DNA from: Toxoplasma gondii ME49
Taxonomy: Eukaryota; Apicomplexa; Conoidasida; Eucoccidiorida; Sarcocystidae
Assembly (NCBI RefSeq): GCF_000006565.2
Contig: NC_031471.1
Span: 682,001-746,000 of the forward strand
Direction: 5' to 3'
Length of the DNA stretch: 64,000 bases
The position numbers were made by a program, and so were the translations under genes. Shown one piece after another: positions 12,476 through 25,494 of this stretch (within the stretch, counting starts at the first letter, position 1; every line of letters begins with the position of its first letter). The notes under the pieces are model-generated. The model searched no databases. It saw only the letters and a program-made list of their open reading frames with translations, and was not told where the DNA came from.

Positions 12476-15400
12476 CTTGTTAGAACAGAAGTGAGGGACT
12501 GCGTTCTGACGAAAACAGGAGACTGGAAACACCACCCAATGAAAACGTGTTTTGAAATACAGTTTCTCCTGACAGTGCTAGCCACAGCAAGCTTGCCGAT
12601 ATGATTTCTACTAGCCTGAAGAGTACCTTTCTCTTTCGATGCCCCTTTGTTGGACTACATCACCAAGCCGAGAGCAAAAACATAATGCTAATCGAGTACT
12701 GCTGCGCTGTGCATTTACCTGAGACAAAGCTACGGTGTAGATTCCAAGTATGGGAAGAGAAAAGGATGAAGAACAATCAAAATGGTAGATGCTTCAGTGC
12801 CGTCACGAGCCCCTCTCTGTCTGATTCAACATCGATAGGATGAGCCTGATGCCGCTAGCACGAAAGAGCCCGATGCTGCAGATCGACTAAAGCTCGGCTA
12901 GCCGCAAGGCCCCGGCATGGTCGAGGCATTTAACCACTGTACAGTGAATGCGTTCAACACCGTCCAACTCACCAAAGCTCTCTCACAATCACTTCTTCTT
13001 CGAGACGCAGTCCGGCATTTTTTCATCCTGCTCATATTCAGAATCTCGCCATCTCAGAGGGTGCCTCTTGACCAGGCCAAGGACACTGACTAGGGCTGCC
13101 CAAGCTGCAGATTCGATTGAACTGCCAAGAAAAAGCTGACTGACTATGCATCAATGGCACCTGTAAGCGGTGTTGCACCTGAGAACAGTCCTGCAACTTA
13201 CTTCCTGACTCGGTCCAAGCCCACGACGCACGTGAACTTGAAGAGGGGACAGGCTGGCAGATCGATTGCTGCGAGGCACGACAAGAACGTCCTTTGTGCC
13301 AGCTTGCAACCTTGTTTTTCTTAGAACTCGAGAAAAACGGAACATTCTCCATAGTTGGTTCTTGCCTCACAGGCTCATTTTTTGTCATTCGGTTAGCTGC
13401 TCGACATAAACAAAATAGAGGCGCAGTCCCGAAAAAAGCCGACGGGTGGACAGATGTGAAAAGGTTCGCGTCAGGAGTCCACAACGGAGACTTTATGGAA
13501 ACAGTCATCGACGGTTGCCTTTGAATGCCGAGTGCACAGATCGGCTCCATCCTCTACATTGGATTTACTGCTTGAAACGACGCAAGAAACGTTTCGAACG
13601 TGTGCAAGAATCCTGGTGCAAAATCCGGAACGTCACTGTCGCTCCTGCGACCCAGACAGTGATTGTCAAGATGGCTAGTGGCCACAACGGAATTTTTGCT
13701 TCCCGGTTCCTGCTCGTGGTAGAAAATTGCAAATCGACAAAGCGTGCGGCATGTGTATTTGCGGCAAGTTAATTCTGCGGCATAATTGAAGCTGGTTTTT
13801 TCCGAGAACCTGACACAGCCGCAAGTCCCGTGCCGATGCATTGAGTCAGCGTATCTCGTATCATTGGAAGAATTATTGCCTCTCCAGTTCTCACATGTAC
13901 CGTACAAGAGTTTAACGACTTGCGCTAGACTTTTATACGTCTTTCCGCTTGGTTTCCCTCAAACACGTTCCCCAGACCATTCGGAAGCATCTCCTGGTCT
14001 ACGCACGTGTTGCACAAGAAAGAAGGATGCAAAACACTGTTCCAAAGCCGTGCATGAATTTGCCTCAATAAAGCACGTGTTCTGTCAAAAAGCATATACT
14101 GGGTACTCATGAAGAAGTCAACTCTTACAGGCTGCCCGATGGACCACATCGACCCGCCCCTTGTAGGTCGAACGAATGCTTAAATTTTGCCGTCTAACTT
14201 CGTGAAGTAAACTTAAATCAATGCACTAACTGCCGAAGGCTAACGTACCCGGAAACATCATAAAATCCTACTCTACTGCTACTTCTCTATAGGTTGAACG
14301 CGTCTCTTCCTCATGCTAGTTTTTACGGAATACACATGTCGGATACTTGTTGGCCTGCCAAAGATGGTGGAAGCAATGTAGGAACTAGCAAAGAGGCTCG
14401 GGGAAAACGGCAAAGAGCTTCTGTGGTCTCACAGTTTGTTGCGGGGCAGCGTAAATCGGTTCTTTGCCGCAAGCTGGATGGGACCCTACTTCAGAAATGC
14501 TGTAGCGAAGAAAGCGATGACTTTTGGTTTGCTGTTTTTCTCTTCCTGTTTCTCGGCAAAAACAGATCTCCACCTTGACCCTAAAGTACAGCTGCGACTT
14601 TCTACTCATTATATGTGAGTCTAGCAATCCTTCAGACATGGATACCGCGCTTAAAGTTTCCGTTTACCATCATGGGCTGATGACGGATGTTCCGTTGTTT
14701 TTGGCGTTTGCGCTATATTAGGCGAGGAGAGACCATCCCCCTAACCCTGAGATGCGACTGACAAGACCCGTGACTATGTTACCTGTGTCCCTGTTCATGC
14801 TAACACGCTTTTCGATGGGCCCCGTGGAAAAATTGCATTTTTTCAGATTTCGTAGACGGTCCTAAGTTTTCGTCAGACACTGACGCGGATGGCGGGCGGA
14901 ATGTACAGCTGCATCATATATTCGATTTTCAAAACAAACTTTTTCTCTCGCCGTGAGTTTGGTATCAAAGTATCAACAGCCATTTCTAATTCGGAGAGTG
15001 GAACACGAGACTGAATCTGCAATGCATTGTTACCGTGTTCATTCGTTCTGCCGCCGGAGGGCAGTTACAACCAGATGCTTGTATGACGAACTACCTGACC
15101 TCTAATAACAATTCCGTCTTCTAGCTTCCAAAGAAACTGCATTTCAAAATGAGCGCATGTAAACTAGTCACAAACCCGCCGCTCGTCACGTAACGAGAAG
15201 ACGTCACGATTTTAGATCTGTTGGCACAGAGTCTCAAACCTAATACTAATTAACTGAGTTACATGGTACAAGGTAAGATTGAGCGTGAACTATCAAATGA
15301 AACAGTGTGCCCCAACGCTAGGCTAAGTGTCTGATATACCTTTTACCCACAACTGTACGCAGCAGAACACGCCTGCAGGCAAAGAACTTGACATTCTGTC

Positions 15401-16950
15401 CCGTTCCCCCGTGGTAGACAGTCGACGAATGGCGGAAGGAGTATTTATAGGTTATGCAGTGTCATCGGTGATAAACTATAGAGTTAGCGTTCATCCACAG
15501 CTACGGCTGCATTTCGCCGAAGTAGTCTGGATAATGATCCACGTTACATTCTATGTCTAACTTATATAACGGTCGTAAGGTACGCGGAGGATAAAAGGCC
15601 AGATAATATTGGGGTAGCAATTGTTTCGGTTTGCTTTCAGCTTTAAACAGTGGAGACGAAGCAAGTGCGGTCTCGCTTGTGAGATTTCGTGAGTCCTTTC
15701 GAGGAACACTTGGCAAGGCAAAACACTTTTTAGATTGCGGAGCACTTTTGTACTGGCAGTATATCGTGAACAGAGAGCAGGCTGGGTAGCGCGGACTCAC
15801 ACAGCGTTGTGTCCCGAGTTGTGTGGTCCATGGGAGACGAAATCGCATTTGCGAGCGAAAAAATCGGGTCGTAGAGCAGCATCAAAAAGCGATTTTTCGT
15901 GGAATCGCTCACATGACCCGTACTCTTTCTTTTGTCAAGAAAAGATGACCTTCCTAGCGTCGCTGCGACCCCTTTGACCTTCCTCTAGGTTTTTTCGCGT
16001 GCTGCGTGTACAACGACGGCGAAGCGACTGCTTCATTTTTCGTGGATGGCAAGTTTCTTTTGCCTACAGAATCGCAAAAGGCCGTTTCCCCTATCATTTC
16101 GTGCTTGCGTGAAAGTTGTTCTTCGCTGCGTTTCTGATTAGGCGTTCCCTTTCTAACTAGTTTTTTCCCCAGCTTGAGACAAGCCGCCTCGCTGTGGTCA
16201 CCAACTGTTGCATGCTCGTTTTTCCTGCTTGTTAGAAAGGATTCGATTTTTCTAACTCTTTCGCACTTCGTTTGTTCCGCACGCTTTCCCGTGTCCTTCT
16301 TGCCAGATTCTTAGTCGGGGAATGGGAGAGCCCCGTCAGGATTTTTACTTCTGCGGTTGCCGCGCCGAGGTACCTTTCGCATTCTTTCGACCCGTTCGCT
16401 TTTCAGCGCGGTCTGAATCCTCTTTCGTCCGTTCTGTGTGAATCTCGTTTTTCCTGTGTTCTCGCCTTTCTCCGGCTCTCTGTGTCGTTTTGTCTCCCTC
16501 TAACTTTACCTGGTTCTGCTATCGGTTTTTTCATGGCCTTCAGACCGGATCTTCCTGTCTCTCAACAGTCTTCTTTTCTCCCCTTCGCTCTTTTTCCCCG
16601 CGGTTCTTCTCTCTCTCTCTCTCGCCGTACCCTTCAGTCTTCTTCATGGAGGCCTCTGTTGCCAGTTACACATTCGGGAGCATACATCGTTACAGTCGAC
16701 AGCCGGTCGTGTGTGTCCAAACTGGTACAATGCGAAGCGTATAAAGGGCGGCGTGCATGTCTGAGACTTACCTACGGCTTAAGAGAGACATTTCCTCGAT
16801 TCCAGGTTTCCCACTTGCGAGGACCTTTGGGAGCAGAAGACTTTTTGCTCCAGTTTCCGACCCCTCTTCCCCTTCTGCGTCGTCCCTCTCAACTTTTTTC
16901 CTCCTCTGTCGTTTCTTCCCGTGTCGTTTTTGTCGACTTCTCTTCATTCA
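12476..16950. other. Divergent intergenic region, no convincing gene
   Basis: Lies between the start codons of the secreted-protein gene (minus) and the DENN/MORN gene (plus), so it should hold both promoters and leaders. No open frame shows a recognisable domain. The longest is minus 13550-13038 (170 codons). From about 15900 the plus strand becomes pyrimidine-rich, as in leaders and introns of plus-strand genes in this window, which suggests a long 5' leader for the DENN/MORN gene from about 16000. Confidence 0.45.
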
Positions 16951-19342
16951 ATGAGCTTCAGTGACCCTCCGGCGGGAGGGGGGATCTCTGCTCCGGCTTA
17001 TATTCCGAAGATATCTGAAAATGGACAAGGGACAACAGAAAGACGAGACTCCTTTCTCTCGTGAGCGACGGGACTTGGTGCACATCTTGTGTTCTCTATC
17101 CCCGTCTGTCATGTTTCTCATCTAGGTCTTGTCGCTGTCGCGAATCCGTCTACTACTCAAAACTCATCGTTGGATGTCTCGTTCTCTTATGCGTTCTCCT
17201 TCACCTACAGGCTTTCTCAGACTTTCTTTGTCGCGTTTTTCTCTTCCTCTGGAGCAGCTCGAGCGCAGCAATCCCCGTGACCTGACTGTCATTCACTTCT
17301 TCCCGTGCTGCTCTTGTTTGTTGCCGAGCTTGTCTCGCCGATTAAACCACTGCGGCCTGACTTTCCTCCTCGCCAAGTTCTGTTCCTTCTCCTATCCTTC
17401 CTCACTCAACTGGACTCTTTGTTTTTTCTTGGTGTTCGTTTCTTCTCAGACTCCACATCCTTCTGTATGTGTAATTGTAGTCCTATCCGTGCGCATATAT
17501 GCATATGAACATGCAGATCCGTCGATGTCTGCACATGCATTTCTTGCAGATTTCAAGATCTATGCATGCACTGAAATAGGCAACATTCGCTCTTCTGGAA
17601 CATCTGTGAAGTCCTTCTCGGATGGAACAATGACGTCTAAACACGGCACTTTGCGTCCCCTGCTTGAAGCGTCCTGTACTCTCATACACCTCTCACGCTC
17701 TTTAAATATATTCACATATATACATATACATATACATATACATATATATATATACATGTCCTCTACACCCACACCTCTCTCTATACATATAGAGGTAGAT
17801 ACAATTATAGCGACCCGCGTCCCCGTGCGTCTCTCTTGTCCTGTTTGCATGCGTCAAGGGAACACACGGCGGGCCTCTTTGCATTTGCCATCGTTTGTTC
17901 TCAGGCAAAAAGCGTCATTTGTCTCGCTTTTCTTTTGTTGTTTCCCGCAGGCGCGAGTTGGCCGACTTGGGTTGTCCTTTCTCGAATCCAGGAAATGACA
18001 GTGTGGCGTTTCCAGAGGGGGAAGAGTTTTATCGGTCCTCCTTTCTGGGATCAACTTTGCTCCGCGACGAAGTCGCAGAGACTTCAGAGAGTGCAGACAG
18101 TTCTGCTTTTGAGCGCCGCAAAGGTACTGCTTTTCGAAAGAACTCAACTGACCTAACAGCGGCTAGGGGAACAGCACATCACACAAAATGCGTGTGTAGT
18201 CTCTCGCTGCATGCACCGCGAAATGGACTCGGCATGAATCAGAATGTGAAAAGCAATTGCCGTTCTGGGTGGTCGTATTTGGGTCGACAGTTTTCTCCTT
18301 TATGAGCGTAATCGCCTCTGTGTGTCCTCTCTCTCCATCCACGCCTCTCCGTTTCGCCATACTTTCCTCTCTTACTTCCCTCTTCCTCTTGCTGTCCTCT
18401 TCCTCTTGCTTCCTTCTTTCCTCTTTCTTCTCGCGTCTCTTTTTTTCGAGGTGGAATCCGCGATGCCTTGCTCTGTTTCGCATTTCCAGATGTGTTCGCG
18501 ATCGAAGATGAAAACTCCGACTCCGGATCCGACGTCGAATGCGATGCCCCTGCTCAACTCACGCTCAGAGTAGGTCCTTCCTCCTTTTCCTATTCTTCCT
18601 CTTCTTCGTTTGCTTCTTCCTCTTCTGGAAGTGGACCTGCTGTTTCTCGTCGCACGAGAGAAACCAGTTCCGAGGCTTGTCAGAGGAGAAGTGAATCGCC
18701 ACACGGAGAGGCAGCGCGAGGAACGTCGAGAGAGCGAGAGGGGACTTTGAGTGAGAAAGGCGACAGAGTCAGTGAGGGCGGGAGACATCTGGGAGACAGA
18801 GAGGAGGGAGGAAAGAGGAAGAGCAGGAGCTGGAGAGAAGGAGGAGACTCAGACACGGCGGAGGACGCGAGCTTTTTCTCCGGGAAGGAGAGACAGTCTT
18901 TTGAGAGTCCGTGTTCACACGATGGAGGGGGAGAGAGACTCCGCCAAGGAGATTCCAGAGAGGGCGAGAGCCATGATCAGTCCGGAAAAAACAGACCTTC
19001 TGTGGCTGCCAGAGAGGACAAGAACGATGGTGGACATCCGAAAGAAGGCGACAAGGAAGACCAGCTTGTTTGTTCCTCGACACCGCAAAGACACCGGAGG
19101 TCTGGCGCGCATTCTGACGCCTCTTTTGCTTCCTGCTCCTTTTCAGCTTCAAGAGAAGACCCGCCCATTGTCTGGTACGTTCTTTAATGTGGAGGGCAGC
19201 AGGACGCATCGAAAAAAGTGCAAATCTATCTTGAAGTCGTCGCACAAAAGAAGACGTGTGATCCGACTTTGTATTGCCCCATCGAATCATCTATGCGTCG
19301 CCACTTGTCCTCAATATATATGCATATGTATACGCATACAAT

Positions 19343-19373
<31 letters not shown>

Positions 19374-22300
19374 TAGGAATAAATACACATCTATATTTGT
19401 ATGCATGTAAAGGAATGACAACTGGTTTCATGGCTTTTTATATCAGGGGGTGTCTGCATCGCTCTTCTCTCTAGGTCTTTTGGATTTCCTGGGAGACAGT
19501 CATCTCCTCAAGTGCCTGCTGGTTCCTCAGTCTGACGTTCCGGTTTATTCACTGATGATTTGAGATGGGAGAACGCTTTTTGCGAAGATCGTGTGCGTCT
19601 GGTGCCTTTCCTCAGCACTCTGCTGGCTGTTGAACATCCCGTTCGAGGTCCAGATGTTCTCCTCTTTCATTTGCATGCAAGCAAAGACGGAGAAGAGCGA
19701 CCTGTGTGTGGACAAAACGCAAGAGCCAATCCTCTTCAAAACCTTGCCAGTCAGAATGGGCTTCGGACGTCGCTGCGGTGTGCAGACGGCGATCGAGAAG
19801 GCAACACCCTAAGCTCTTCTGTCCAGTCTGACGCAGAGGTGCGACTGATTTGCCAAGAACGCTGAAGGAAGGCATTGCGAGCTTCAGCTTCTGTCTTTGT
19901 GCAAGCTGCTTCTCTCCAAAGCCGAGCCAGAGACATTTGCAGCTGCCCAATTGCATGCGGACGTTTCGTTCCGCCGTACGTCTTGTCCTACGGGTGTATC
20001 GACATATAACAGTAAATGTGCACCTGTAGGTACAGCCCGTCAGGCATGTGTGTGCATATGTCTCTTTGTGTATCGACCTCAATGATTTTAAAAGCCTGTG
20101 TCTACTCAAATGCGCGCCTGAGCGTCCATCTACCGCGTTGTTTGTGTTGAGCGCCCGTGGAGAAGTCCGCATGCGCATCTGAAGTGTATTTTGTTTTACC
20201 TAAGTGTGTGTCGACCACAGTGAATGAGCTGCATCCGCCGACGTTGAGTTTCGCCTGCTTCCCCTGGGGTATCATCTGAGGTACTTGATTTCTTTCCACG
20301 TCTTTCCCCTGTCTTCGACGCATGCGTCGATGTGGATGTCCCCGTTCGTCTTTTCGAATTTTTTCCGTCAGGTGCGCCACCAACTTTGGCCCTCTGCATC
20401 TCCGCCGCCTCGCGAGTGCCGTCCAACCTCCCCTCTCTCTGCGGCAGACATCGAATGCATCCGCAAGTGGACGCCGCTTTTCGCGCTTCCAGACTTCACT
20501 TCGAGTGAAGACGACGTCAGAGCGAATGAAGCTTTTTCGACCTCGCCTTCTCTGCGACTTCCGGAGTCTGTACACCCGGTCGCTGAAAGCGGTCCGCAAA
20601 CAGGAGGAGAGAACGTCGCAGAGAGGAGCGACGAACGCGAGGCGGGCTCCGTCTTCTTTCTTCTTTCTGGTCGGGACCGTTTCTTCTTCGGTCTCTCCTG
20701 CTACAAACAAATCGATGCGGCGGCAGTAAGGTTTTGAAGTCAATCGAGATCTAGAACGTTCTCACTAAAGTGCTCATCCGGGCTAAAATCACGATCTCGA
20801 ATTGACCTTGATGTGCATTTGGGAGCGAGTTCGCGTCTCCCGCCTCTCTGTTTGCGGTCTTAGGTCTCGTTCGTCCTGTCGGAAGTGCCTCCTCGCCTTC
20901 CAGCTGTATGTACACCTCTGGGTGGGTATCGTCCGTCCTTGTTTTCCCTCTGGCTCTCCCCTCTAGATTCGGGGTATTATATCTCTCGTCTTTGCTTCCC
21001 TGTGCTTCGTTTTACCTATTTTTATGTTGCCTCTCGTCTCTCCTTCTCTGTCTTCTTTTTATGTCTTTCATTCTTCTCTCTTCTCTCTTTCTCTGTTTCT
21101 TTTTATGTCTTTCATTCTTCTCGCTTCTGTCGCTTTTTCGTCTCAGGTGCTTCCAAGTGCCTCTCGAGGTTCGCGCGTCAGGTGCGCTGTCTGCGTGATC
21201 AGCAGCGTTCCCTTCTGGGGGTCGCTCCTCGTTCGATTCTCCCCCGTCGCTGAAGCTTTCTTTCAGAGTATGCAAGCCTCCTCTTCTCTTTCTTCTTCTC
21301 TCGCTTCGGCTGCGCTGTCACCGGCTCTGTGTGTCTCTTCGGACAGAGAGGCGCGGAGGAGCGGGTCGCGTGTGAGGAGAGAGAATGGCTTTTTGGAAGG
21401 CACTGCGAAAGATAGCGAGACTGTTGAGTGGAGCGAAGAAGAGGTGCATGCAGACGCGAAGGAGAGCCTGTGGAAAGAGAGCCATGGCCGAAACGACAAG
21501 GGGAAGACAAAGCGAGAAGAGGAAACGAAAGGGGCAGAGCAACTTCTCCTCGACTGGACGGCTCAAATCAACGCCATTCGATACAACCACCTGGGCTACT
21601 CTGAGCTCTTCTTCGACTTAGAGGGGAGTCTCACACCCTTTGTGCTTCTCTTTCCTCCAGGTGAGACACAGGGTGGAAACAGACGCGGCTTTCCTTGCGC
21701 GAGAAACAAGGACTTGCATTGTTTCACACAGACAGTTTCGGTTTTCGCTGAAAGTCCAAGCAAACACCTGAGAGACTCGTAAAACCCAGGAGAAGCGAAG
21801 GTGACAGAGGGGACAGAAACAGCGAAGAATGACACACTTCGTACAGGGTGGGGGGATCGTGAAGTTCAGGCGTATGTACAGCCGGCAGGTCGGACGGAGT
21901 TCTGCCAGCTCGTCTTGCGTGCTGCGCTTCCAGAGAGTCTCCTCCAGTTGGCAAAGGCTCTTCTGCTGGAGAAAAAAATTCTTTTTTTCTCAAGAAGTCC
22001 GACGCGCGCCTCCTCTGCGGTCTTGGCATTTCTCTCGCTCTTCCCAGGTAGGATGCAACTGTGGTGAAAAGAAAACAAGCCTGAGTGCACTGCAACCCAA
22101 GAGCTGCCCATATCGTTTGTTTCCATTACTTCTCGCCTATGTTTCGTCCTCTTTTTCCCCTCTCTCTTCCTTCTCTTCCTCCTCTCTTTTTTATGCTTCT
22201 CCCCTTTTCCTTGTCTACTGCCTCTTCTCTCTCTCTCCTCTCTCTCCCTTGACTTTCTGTTCTTCCTGTCGTCTCTTCTGTGTGTTCTTTCTCCTCTTTC

Positions 22301-25300
22301 GCTCTGTCCGCTTTTTCTACTGTGCTTTCTTTTCTTGTTTCCCTCCATCGGACCGTGTCTCTTTTTTTGGCCTCCCTCTCTTCTCTCTCTCTGTTCTCGC
22401 TCCCTTTTAGGCTCTCTCGTCTCTCGGTTGTCTCTTTTCTCTCTGCGTCTGTCCCCACACTGTTTTCTTTGCTTTTTCTTCGATTGCTTGCAGCTGCGCT
22501 GAACTGCGGATACAACAGCGACGGATTTGCCAGCTTCCACTATCGCTGGCGCATGCATGCCTTTCCCTTCCACTTTTTTCACCCGCGCTGCATCTTGGTT
22601 CCTTTCCTCTCGCTGCCTCTTGTCGAAGAACTTCTCCTCCAGAAAAGAGGATTCCTCGTCGGCGCCTCCAACTGGGCTGTGCGTGTGCATCCCGTTCTGC
22701 GTCCCGACGTCTTCGGTAAGAAAACGGTATTTTCTCAGCATGTACGCCGACTCCAAAGCAACCTTTCCTCTATACGCATGCGGTGGGCAAAGAGCTCCAA
22801 CGTCGATCGAGGAAGCAATGTGCATGCGTCCTTGGATGCTGGGTGTCTTTTTGCGGATGCATACGCAAGGCGATATCTATCTAGCCGTAGACAGATAGAT
22901 AGACACAAAAGTATTCGTCCAGGTCAGAGGCTGTTGACGCAGGCGTTTTCACCTGTATCCATAGATGCATATACGTTTTTATATATGTAATGGAACCGCG
23001 TGGATGCGGACGCCTGCGTATTTCTGCGTCGGGCGCTTTTGTGGTGGCAATTGTGGGTCAGTCCTTTCCGTGTTTCTCACCGTTTTTTCTGGGATTTCTT
23101 GTCTGTGTCTGCAGTCGATTTAGATCGGGTGGACGTGCATGTTGAACAAGAAGGCCTTCTTCCATGCCTTGAACTGAGTCCCTTCGAGCGCCTCTTCGCC
23201 ACGAAGCTCGTGCCGGAAGCGCTTGCTTGCTTGTCTCGCCGACACCCCAAGCTCTCTTCTCTCTCTTCTTCTTTCTCTTCTTCTTCTCTCTCTTCTTCTT
23301 CTCTCTCTTCTTCCTCTCTCTCTTCTTCTTCTCTCTCTTCTTCTTCTCTCTCTTCTTCTTCTCTCGGCTGCCAGCCGTGTGGAGGCGACGGCGAATCGAA
23401 CAAGGAAGCCTCTCACGCACCTTGTTCTCTCTCGCCACCAGACTCTTCTGTCTCTTCTTCTCTTCCTTCTTCTTCTCCTCTTCCTTCTTCTTCTCTCCCT
23501 TCTTCATCTTCTTTTTCTTCCTTCACGCGCCAGGCGGGGAATTTTTTCCAAGCTGTCGGCACTCTCGCGAGTTCCTCTGCGTCGTCCCGGAAGCCTCTCT
23601 TCCGCAAGCAAAAGTCTGGATCAGGTAGAGTGGAGAAATCTCGAAAAACGGAGCTTGTGTCTTTGCTCAGATGGCGCTTCTGCACAGACAGACCGTTTCA
23701 CAGCCGGCGCAGAGCAATAGACATATATATTTACAAATATATGCATTCATGTATGTATGTATGTATATGTATGTATATGAAGAGAGAGAGACAACTCTAG
23801 ATAATTGTGTATATTAACGTGCGAAAACTAATAGAGATGGATATATGCATATCCATGAACATATGCATATATATATACATACGTATATATGTACCTACGT
23901 AGATATGTGGAGATTTGCAAGCGGTGGAAGTTTCGCGAAAGGAGGTCTAATTGAAGTTCATTGCATGCGGTTATCTGTGCGGCATCTGTATGCGGTTGCG
24001 TTTTCATTGCAGATGCATGCACGAGAGTGCGTCGAGTTTTGTGCTTGCTTGTTCCGTTGAACACAATTTTTAAGTCTTACCCTTTCTTTCTTCGAATTAT
24101 ACGAGGGAGCTTTTTCCCTCGAAAGCCTGAGAAGAACCTGAGTGACTCCACAGCGGCTCACTACATTTCTGCTCTCTTTGTTCCGACTGTCAGGCTCTCG
24201 TCTTCCGTCCTGTAACCACTGTCTGTCTTCTCCTCTCCCGCCGTCTGCCTCCCCTCTCCCGTCTCCTCCTCTCTCTCTCTCGCCTTCCTCTGCTGTTTTC
24301 TCTCCTTCTTCTCCAAGTTCCAGCCCCGCGCAAGGGGTCGGAGGAACCGACCCAATTGCCTGGCTTCTAGACGACGCGCATCTCCCGGAGGAAGGCGATT
24401 CTCTTCACAAGGTGAGACACACGTTTTCTTTCTTCTCCTCTTTCCTCTCTTGTCGTCTGTGAATCACATTGGCTCTTCTAGTTCCTCATTTCACACCAGA
24501 GCCTGGCTGCGCAAAATCATGTCTTCTTCTCGTTTCTCCCCTTTACAAAGTCAATCCTGTCGGTTCCTCTGCTCCTGTCCCGAGAAGAGAGGCGCATGCA
24601 GTGTCCTCACATGTTTCTTCGTGTTTCTTCTCGTCTGTTTATCGTTCTCGCTGTCTCGCCATATATATACATAGATGTACGTACACAATATATAGATACA
24701 TATATGTATATAGTCAGGTGAATTGTGAGTCGTTTCCTGTCTCCGCTGTCTTTTCGTCGGTATGCGGATCTTTGAGCTCGAGTGTCGTTTCGAAGAATCA
24801 GGTATCCTCGTCGCCTTCATGTTTTTCGACTGAAATTGTTTCTTCAGGGCGGCGACGACGCACGGCGAAAGGAAGAGAAAGAGGAAGAAGATTCTTCGGC
24901 TGTCGCTTGCTTCCCTAGGGCAACAGATGCCTCACGTTCTACCACCCGATGTGACTTTGCTCCCCCTCCTCGACCTGACGCTGGAGAGAGGCAAGAGAAA
25001 GAAACCGGAAGGCGATCTGTGGGTGCGCTTTCTCACTTTTCACGGGCAGTGAAAAGTTTGGCGAGTGGACTTGAATTTTCCGTCTCGCAGAAGAACTCCC
25101 TCGCCTCCTCATCTCTCGTGGCGAATCACCTCCCGAAAGAAAAGGCATCCTTTGTGCCTTCCGCTGAATCGCCTTCTTCTGCAGATCCTTTCTCGTTTTC
25201 GTCTCTTCCTGGACGCGCGTCGCTGAGCGTCTTAGGTCCAGGCGCCTTTCCTCGATTTTCTTGGAAACGCAGTTTTTTTTCGTTTTCATCCGTTTTTCCC

Positions 25301-25452
25301 TCTGCGACGGGAGAGTTGGAGGATCGAGAAAGATTTCTTCTTGCAGGAAATGCGAACTGGGAAGCTTCGGTCGATCTCGTTCGTGCAGCCTTCACACAGT
25401 ACCTCGAAAAACTCTGCCGGTAAACAAACGTCAGAGGAAACTTGATTCACAC

Positions 25453-25494
<42 letters not shown>

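Noticed and set aside
19475..19535. Exon that would end the upstream part as a separate 342-residue protein
   Set aside because: The acceptor at 19615 gives a continuous frame into the conserved longin/DENN exons, and the exon at 19616-19838 has no ATG of its own, so it needs upstream exons. Kept as an alternative.
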